A model generated the notes under the pieces. That model had not been told where the DNA came from and ran no database searches. It saw only the letters and a list, made by a program, of their open reading frames with translations. This document shows, in pieces, positions 57,172-64,000 of a stretch of DNA of 64,000 nucleotides (its first letter is position 1; each line of letters begins with the position of its first letter). The stretch is from Stomorhina lunata. Lineage: Eukaryota > Arthropoda > Insecta > Diptera > Rhiniidae. Where the stretch lies: assembly GCA_933228675.1 (NCBI GenBank), contig OW121741.1, positions 42,431,080 through 42,495,079 on the forward strand, read 5' to 3'. Both the position numbers and the translations under genes were made by a program.

Positions 57172-58101
57172 TCAGGTGTTTTTTATTGAGGTATAGAACT
57201 TTAAGTTGGCATCACTTTTTTAACTGGCGGCCATTTTGTCAGCTGTCAAGTGATTAATATTTAGTTTGGTTTGCCATTTCATCATGAACAGGTTGACAAA
57301 AGAACAACGCTTGCAAATCGTGCAAATTTATTTCGAAAATAATGGTTCAGTTCGCGAAGTTTACCGCAAGCTCCGTCCATTTTATGGTCGACATAATCGT
57401 CCATCAGAGCAATTAATTCGGTTAACCATGGATCGTTTTCGCACTACGTTTACTCTATGTGATAATACGCATCCGCAGCGACGTCGAACAGTGCGCACCG
57501 AAGAAACAATTGCCGCTGTAGAGCAAAGTGTTGAAGAGGACCCGAATGAATCGATTCGCCACCGTGCACAGCAATTGGAGCTTTGTCCATCAACTTTATG
57601 GAAGATTTTGCGCAAAGATCTTGGCTTGCGACCTTACAAGATCCAGCTTGTGCAAGAATTAAAGCCGCGAAACCATGCAATGCGTCGTGATTTTGGTGTA
57701 TGGGCCGAAAATGAGATTGATCTCGATGCTGATTTTCATCGCAAATTGGTCAATTGGCCACCAAGATCGTGCGATTTGACACCACTGGATTATTTTCTTT
57801 GGGGATATGTGAAGTCGCTCGTCTACGCCAACAAACCAGAAACGTTAGGGGACTTGGAAGCCAACATTCGTGGCGTTATTGCCAACATACGGCCCCATAT
57901 GCTCGAAAAAGTTGTTGAAAATTGGACCTGTAGAATTGGCTTTATTCGAGCCAGCCGCGGCGGCCACATGCCCGAAATCATATTTAAACATTAATGGCAT
58001 AAAATTATCCTTCCAATAAAGCCAAATTGATAGACATTTAAACGATTTTCTTGTGTTTTATTTCAATTCGAAGTTCTATACCTCTAAAAAAAACACCCAC
58101 T
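57172..58101 (+). mobile_element. rosa-type (DD41D) mariner copy e, internally deleted
   Basis: TCAGGTGTTTTTTATTGAGG at the left and CACCCACT at the right, TA outside. The element is 930 bp against about 1300 for the complete copy c, because of one deletion inside the transposase gene. Confidence 0.92.
57284..57994 (+). CDS. Truncated DD41D transposase, in-frame deletion
   Basis: An open frame of 236 codons from MNRLTKEQRLQIV to MPEIIFKH with no stop or shift. An in-frame deletion of about 125 residues joins FHRK to VNWPPRSCDLTPLDYF, removing the first two catalytic Asp residues and the region between them. The N-terminal helix-turn-helix region (about 1-110) and the C-terminal part, including the third Asp, remain. 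An upstream ATG at 57266 would add six residues. It cannot be catalytic, but it could bind the element ends; whether it is expressed is unknown. Confidence 0.85.
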   Translation: MNRLTKEQRLQIVQIYFENNGSVREVYRKLRPFYGRHNRPSEQLIRLTMDRFRTTFTLCDNTHPQRRRTVRTEETIAAVEQSVEEDPNESIRHRAQQLELCPSTLWKILRKDLGLRPYKIQLVQELKPRNHAMRRDFGVWAENEIDLDADFHRKLVNWPPRSCDLTPLDYFLWGYVKSLVYANKPETLGDLEANIRGVIANIRPHMLEKVVENWTCRIGFIRASRGGHMPEIIFKH

Positions 58102-59879
58102 TATGCAAAAAAAATAAATATTTCGAAAAGCAATTAAACCATTTTTGATGAAAAATATTTTACTGTTGTCAATGATCTCAAAACATAAAAGGCAAACTTC
58201 GTAGCAAACATTTAAGATTAAACATAATGGAAATTTGCAATAATTTGTAAGTAAATAAATTTTAATTAGTCTAATATTATGCAAATTATTGGTAAAAATA
58301 ACTTCAAAAAAATAACAAATTCTTTCAAAGCTCTGAACTTTAGACTCGGTTATATATGGAGACATAAATATTTGTGTACACATGTTGGTATTATATTAAT
58401 GTTTGTCTTTGAATGCTGAATCGCTTGTGTTTGAATAAAATGATGTTGTTTTTGTTCTTATATGTAGTTAAGTTGTTTGTGCAAAATTTCTTAAATTCTG
58501 ATATTTGTTGAAATTTTTTTTTCCTTAAAAAAATTTATTAAAACTGACAGCGTTTTTCAGTAAATTTATCCAAATAAGAATTTTAATTAAATACAAACAA
58601 CCAAAAAATAGAAATATTAAAAATATCAAATTTAATTAATATTCTTACAACGAAATGACAATTTATAAATTACTTTTTGACTACGTCACTGGCGAAAAAA
58701 AACTGAAGAATCGCTGAAAATCACTCAATGTTAAAAATGTTTAGTTTTGCAATTAATTTGTATCGTATGGATTAAATCACTTAATGGCTTTATGGATTTG
58801 AAATTATATTTTCAGAATTTTTTATAAACTTTAAATAAAATAATCTTCTTAATTTTAAGCACCTTTTTTTAGGAATTTTTCCGGGTGGGGCGTTTTATTT
58901 TACTATTTTTTTGTAATAGAATTTTGTTAATTAATAAATTTTTTTATTTGCCTTCAATGTTAAACACAAGCAATACTATTATTTCTTTTTTTTTCAATAA
59001 ATTTTCTTTGAAACTGATGTATTTTTTAGCAAAAAAAAAACCAAAACACTTTTTTATCCGAGGGACTCTTTTGTTAAATTTTTTTCGGTTTAGATTTTCT
59101 GTACATACAATTGTATGTATTTTTCATTAAAGCCGCGAGCGAAAATGCTTCTAACATCTGTGATGTATCTGTTACTACTGAAATGACTTCAGTTTGGAAC
59201 TGGTGACCAACTACTATGTATCTAGATACCAGTACAACAAACAGCAACAGACGAACAGTGAAACGCCTATTTAACCCATAAGCAGTAATAGCAACAGCAA
59301 TGAAATGTGTTTCAATGCCAACTCAACCATTCATTCATTCATCCATTCATCCGCACATTTTAATTTCCAGAATTCTCTCTCAAATTCCCATTTTACTCAT
59401 TCAAAAGTAGCCGGCAGATACTAGATAAATATAATGACAAAAGCGGGTGAAATTGCAGTTCAAATTCAAAAATTTACTTACATAAGGTAGAATTATACAT
59501 TTGTATGTAAGTAAATTTACCCTCATGTAAACCTATAAAGATAATGAAACACACACACATATTTATTCTCTTTTACATTTACATTCTCTCTAATTCTCCC
59601 CCACAAAAGTATCTGAGGGAACGTTTTGGCCATGAAACAAAACATTTGCCATTTTTTTTTTTCTGAACAACAATGCGGCTACAAAAAATGCCGGCAATTT
59701 CTTGCATCCACAAATCTGAGAGCCATAAATGAAATATCTGAAATAAAACATCTTCAAAATTTTAAGGCGAATTTGAATCATAGATACAGCGAATTTATCT
59801 AAAAAATACTTCGCTCGATTTGTTGTTGACAAACTTTGGCCGTTATATTCAAATAAAATAAAATAAGCATTGAAGAGTT
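58102..59879. other. Unassigned AT-rich region
   Basis: No gene, RNA or mobile element recognised. Short direct repeats of 'cattcatccattcatcc' type lie at 59330-59360. 'gtaagtaaatttac' occurs reversed nearby (59473-59520), a small inverted pair. Confidence 0.35.
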
Positions 59880-60770
59880 TTAAAAAAGTTTTCAAAAAGG
59901 GGGAAAAGCGGGGAAAAAATTTAGGGTAGGTCCATTTTTCTTTTTCTTTGTATTTCACTTGAACCAATAAAGCTAGAAATAAAATTTTTAGGGAGGTCGA
60001 TTGCCCAGTACAAAATATTAAATACGTGTTTGGTACTTTTTTCAATTAAAAGGGTAAAAAAGGGAAAAATCGGTAACATTATATCTCCTTAACTAACAGC
60101 GATAGAAGCGAAGATTAAATTGGCTTGAGTTTAGCACTAAAAATTAAGGGACACGTGTTCGGTACTTTTTTGAAAATCGCCCGCCTAGCGGGCAAAACAG
60201 GGTAGAAAAGGGAGAAATTAGTAACATCATATCTCCGAAACCAACATAGACAGAAACAAAGTTGAAATTGGATTTGAATCGCCTACAAAAATAAGGGGAC
60301 ACGTGTTTGGTACTTTTTTGAAAATGGCACTAATAAGGATAAAAAAGGGTAAAAACTATATTTTGGTACTTTTTTTTAACCCATATGTATCTTTTGAACT
60401 AATAAACATAGAAACATATTTTATATCGCAACCGACAGATATTAAAAAAGAACTAAATATGTATTTGGTACTTTTGCGATTAATGGGGTACAAAAGGGCA
60501 AAAAAAGGGAAAATATTCAAGGATAGGTTTTTTGGTTTTTAGCCATGGATATCTTTAAGGCTAATGAAGCCAGAAGTATAATTTATTGACTGGTCGATGG
60601 ACATTGAAAAAAATAAACTACGAGTTTGGTACTTTTTTTTAATTTTGGGGGTAAAAATCTGTAAAGTATATCTTCTAAACCAAAAGTGATAGAAACAAAA
60701 ACTAAATTGGTCTGAGATCGGCACTTAAAACCAAGGGACACGTGTTCTGTACTTTTATGAAATTGTAGTG
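59880..60770 (+). repeat. Degenerate array with GGTACTTTTTT motif
   Basis: Six to seven diverged units contain 'acgtgtttggtacttttttg', 'gggtaaaaaaggg' and a variable middle with 'taacatcatatctcc'. This is the forward orientation of the family seen reversed at 13780-14330. No flanking Helitron ends are clear here. The minus-strand frame at 59590-60045 crosses the array and is not called. Confidence 0.7.
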
Positions 60771-63467
60771 AACGTTTTCGTTGCAAACTATGTTATTAAA
60801 TAAATTTATTCTTCGCCGTTTTTTTTTTTTTTTTTTCCAGTATAGTTTCGCAGTTACCATTTGGTGTACATTAAAAAAAAAAAAAAATACATTATAAGAT
60901 CAAATATTTGCTCGGTGTGAACTAATCTTAAATGTTGATTATATTACGATACATGTGTTTTAATGTTCGTTAGTTGAGAATAAAAGTTAACGGCTTTAGC
61001 AACATGGATGTCTAGCAACATCAGACGTCTGGCAACATATAGTAGATGTCTGGATACATGTTTAATTCACTTAATGATCATTAAGAGAGAAACATGAAAG
61101 GCTAGATTTGAGAACATATATATAACTAGGTATATCAATTCGGTCGCTCTGAAACTTTATATTTAAATATTTACTGTGATTGGACTGATCTTTTACAAAA
61201 CTTATATATGTTTTGCCTTTACACTCTCCTTCTAAGAGCTTTGATCGAAGTCCAAAAAACACGCTGAGTTCTTTTTAATTTTAACAATCATTGGGTACAC
61301 TACAAAATATAAATCAAAGTGTAAATTGCCAGAATTTGATTTTTTTTCTTGTAATCTCAAATTTATATAAAATAAATTTAAACAAAAAAAAAAAAAACTT
61401 TATCGGGAAGTTTAAATATTTAGAAGTGCCCTAAAAATTTTACCCACAAAATAGAGCTATTGAGAGACTCCAGGAAAGGTAATTATTTATAGAAAAAATG
61501 TTAAAAATAGTGGTTTCAAATAAAGTAACACAAAATATTTTAATAGATTCCTGGTTTCGTCAACCGTTGGAATTCCGGTGTTATTAATCTGGGAAGGAGC
61601 AAGCCGAAACTCCTTCCCAAGAAGTTGTATTCTTGAATGGGAAAAATTTCAAAACCTCCATCTAAAAGATTTTTTTACGCTTTGATGACATAACGCATGA
61701 AGTCGACATAACCTCTAAATTGGACTTACGATATGAGCTACCCCGACTGGTGACGCAACATTCTTCCTGGTTACATCATCCCATAACATCATCATCAAAA
61801 TTTAATAAAAGCGGATTTCGTAGCACGAAACAAAAAAAAATTTAATGGTTACATAAATCGTCCAATGGAACAATATCTATTTATTTGGTTCTAACTTCAA
61901 AGCTCATTCTAACCATAAATTGACCCTAGCTCAATTAATTAACCAACTCATGGTATAATTACATAATCCAAAATCTTAAGAAAATTCTTAAAACTTATAA
62001 TTCCAGTCGCTAATAACAATTTTGTCACAACTATTTTGTTGTTTTTTTTTTAACTTCGGAACTTAATCTAGCAAGATCATTAGGATGTAAATTTGATTTA
62101 AAATGATTTCTTAAACTATATAATTAAGAATATTCGTTTCTTTTATCAAATTAAAAACATAAATCGAATCTAAATTTAGATTTTTTTTCTTTACATTTTA
62201 AACTTTAAAATTAAACGTAAAATAAAAGAAAACTAGGATTATTACAAATTAAAATCAATAATTAGTTAATAGTTAAGTATAGATAACAGTGAATAAGGTG
62301 TGAGCATTTATAAAGAAGCTAATAACCACAATTCGATGTAACCAAATCTTATATTGGGAATCAAACATAAACTTTTGCAGCCACATTTTCAGTTCAACAT
62401 GTTCCTCGTTCATCTTGAAGGCCTTCCAGAACAACGACAACAAACATGTTTGGTGAGTCCACAATTTTGATTTAATATTACCCCCAATATAAAAATTAAT
62501 ATGTTAGCAGCAATAATGATCATTAACGATTGTTTGCCAATTTAGTATGATTCCAACATTTCTTTGCAGATCATACTAGTAATGGTTTTTTTTCTCGAAC
62601 CTAATTTACAATAACCTTCATTCTTAAAGTAATGTTGATCATTCTTGCTGATACACATATTTAATGTCATTATTAAGTTTTGGTAAATTGTCATTACTTT
62701 ACATTATTATTTGGTTTTAAATTCGAAATATCGTCGCGTTTAATATCTTTGTCAAATTTTTTCTAATGGGTCTTTGATGCTCTCACATTTACACTATTTC
62801 CCTTATTAAGTACTATATTATATCAAATCAGAATTTTCATTATAGTTAATTAAGTTAAAGATTAGTTTTGTTAAAGAAGACTTAAAATAGTTTTGATTCT
62901 ACTAAACATAAAAAGTAAAGCATTATAAGAATGTTATTTGAAATTTTAAAATGAATAAATCTAAACCTTATTAATTATGGAATAAATCTCATTAAAGTGT
63001 TTTCATAGGCTTGGTGATGCTCTGGTAATTTGTTATTAAATATTTTAATAGGGTCCTAAACATTGTTTCGTCATTAGGACATAGGTAATTGGGAGGGTTA
63101 TGAGACTAGCTTATCAACAACATCTGATAACCATATTGGGTATATTATAGATAAAATATGTCATTTTGTTTCTGGTTTAATTTGACTATAATAGGGCTTG
63201 TTGTTTTGTTAGAATTTATAGTCATCCTGGTCCATATAGTAATGTAGTTTCGATCATGATAAATAAATAGGGAGTCTATAACAAAAGAATCTGTATACAA
63301 ACAGGTCATTGTTTTAAGAGAGGACCGAACCCCGCCGCCCGACTGTTTTGCTAGCTTAACAATGGCTCCCGCAGTCCTCTCGAGGCAATTTCTGACAGCC
63401 ACTAGTTGTTACCAATTAGTTGAAAAAAGCGAATCTTTATTGTTTGTGTTCATTACAGATAAAATAA
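60771..63467. other. Unassigned AT-rich region
   Basis: About 2.7 kb without a credible gene. Poly-T and poly-A tracts lie at 60820-60890. The patch at 61550-61800 is less AT-rich and might be an old coding fragment, but no domain can be read. The part just left of 63468 may be a retroelement LTR. Confidence 0.35.
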
Positions 63468-63468
63468 A

Positions 63469-63486
63469 TGGCGCCCAACGTGGGGC
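63469..63486 (+). promoter_or_regulatory. Retroelement primer binding site (tRNA-Lys)
   Basis: TGGCGCCCAACGTGGGGC is an exact 18-nt complement of the 3' end of a lysine tRNA including CCA, the usual primer site of many gypsy-like and retroviral elements. If real, the 5' LTR ends a few bases to its left (around 'attacagataaaataaa') and the element runs right, out of the window. I cannot place the LTR start. The sequence to 64000 shows no gag or protease domain, as expected for a leader. Confidence 0.7.
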
Positions 63487-64000
63487 CGAAAGTATGCAAA
63501 CCCATGGTTTACTTTTGGTTTCCAAATATCCGTATAATTTAAAACTAATTATGTAAATTTCATTATTATAGTTATTAGAAATTGGATAAGATAATAGAAT
63601 TTGTCTGATCAAATAGCTTGCGATACTTGTTAGGATTTTCATTAACTTGCATAAGCGAGTTATATGACCAATGAGTCAATGGTTGGTTCTTTTGTTTAGT
63701 TAAATGCATTATGTTATGCACTTTCTATAAACTAAGGATATTTATACTACTTGATAATAACTTTTTTATGCTTAGCTATCAGACCTTAAAGAAGTTTTAG
63801 GATTACAGAATTTGTTTTGCAGTTGTGAGTTTCTGTCCATTTCTTCTTAAAGTAAAGAGAAGATGAATTGTCTGGTTTGTGTTAAAAGGAATTTATCTTG
63901 ATTTTTATAAAAATCTCCATAGAATTATTTTTTTTTCTACATATTTTATCAGTAAATTACTCCTTAATTTTACATTACCTCAGTCATTATCAGCCTGAAA
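63487..64000. other. Possible retroelement leader, unassigned
   Basis: The stretch follows the primer binding site to the window edge. A few short open frames exist, none recognised. Confidence 0.35.

Noticed and set aside
59590..60045. 151-codon minus-strand frame
   Set aside because: It overlaps the GGTACTTTTTT array, has low complexity and no domain.
61550..61850. Possible coding fragment in less AT-rich DNA
   Set aside because: Conceptual pieces such as EWEKFQNLHL have no family that I can name; stops interrupt every frame.

Overview
The window looks like repeat-dense, AT-rich nuclear DNA from a higher (brachyceran, probably calyptrate) fly. The evidence is one spliced peroxisomal acyl-CoA oxidase gene with a 65-nt intron, DD41D (rosa-type) mariners, a Tc1-like transposase with a 66-nt intron, and many MITEs, Helitron-like elements and AT-rich satellites. 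The species cannot be named from the sequence. There is no bacterial-style operon, CRISPR array or phage.

The only host gene I can support is at the left edge: the 5' half of an ACOX3-type acyl-CoA oxidase on the minus strand (three coding exons, 2264 down to 694). It runs off the left end of the window. Everything to its right is mobile, repetitive or featureless AT-rich DNA.

Layout. 1-3.4 kb: Rep A fragments, the Acox3 exons and a 75-bp-arm palindrome. 3.65-7.54 kb: two Rep B copies head-to-head, giving an inverted repeat with arms of about 1.9 kb. 8.3-11.8 kb: an inverted-repeat element carrying a rosa mariner (itself carrying a TTAA-flanked piggyBac-type MITE) and a second, older DD41D mariner. 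12.9-14.4 kb: a minus-strand Helitron-like element with tandem arrays. 15.07-16.2 kb: a hAT-type MITE with an 8-bp target duplication. 16.3-19.2 kb: a DD37E transposon with perfect terminal repeats and an intact 336-aa transposase, plus a decayed Tc1-like element inside it. 19.8-21.0 and 22.9-26.0 kb: 29-bp and 28-bp palindromic satellites. 28.1-30.8 kb: decayed non-LTR retrotransposons. 31.4-32.9 kb: a third Rep B. 33.9-37.25 kb: a short-TIR element with a tRNA-like segment, then a Helitron with a 143-bp array and a nested Rep A. 37.7-39.2 kb: two inverted MITEs and Rep A. 40.2-44.8 kb: a four-level nest (Rep A, unknown insert, Tc1, mariner). 45-49.8 kb: a mini-mariner, MITEs, a tRNA-derived SINE in Rep A and a decayed DD41D relative. 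50-58.1 kb: two further rosa mariners, two SINEs, two reverse-transcriptase remnants and a pogo-like MITE with a nested MITE. 59.9-60.8 kb: an array related to the one near 13.8 kb. 63.47 kb: an 18-nt retroelement primer binding site matching tRNA-Lys.

Most features do not work together as a pathway; they record successive insertions. The most notable points are the possibly functional DD37E transposase, the DD41D series in different states of decay (including an in-frame deletion derivative that could act as a repressor), and several long inverted repeats that could make hairpin RNA if transcribed.
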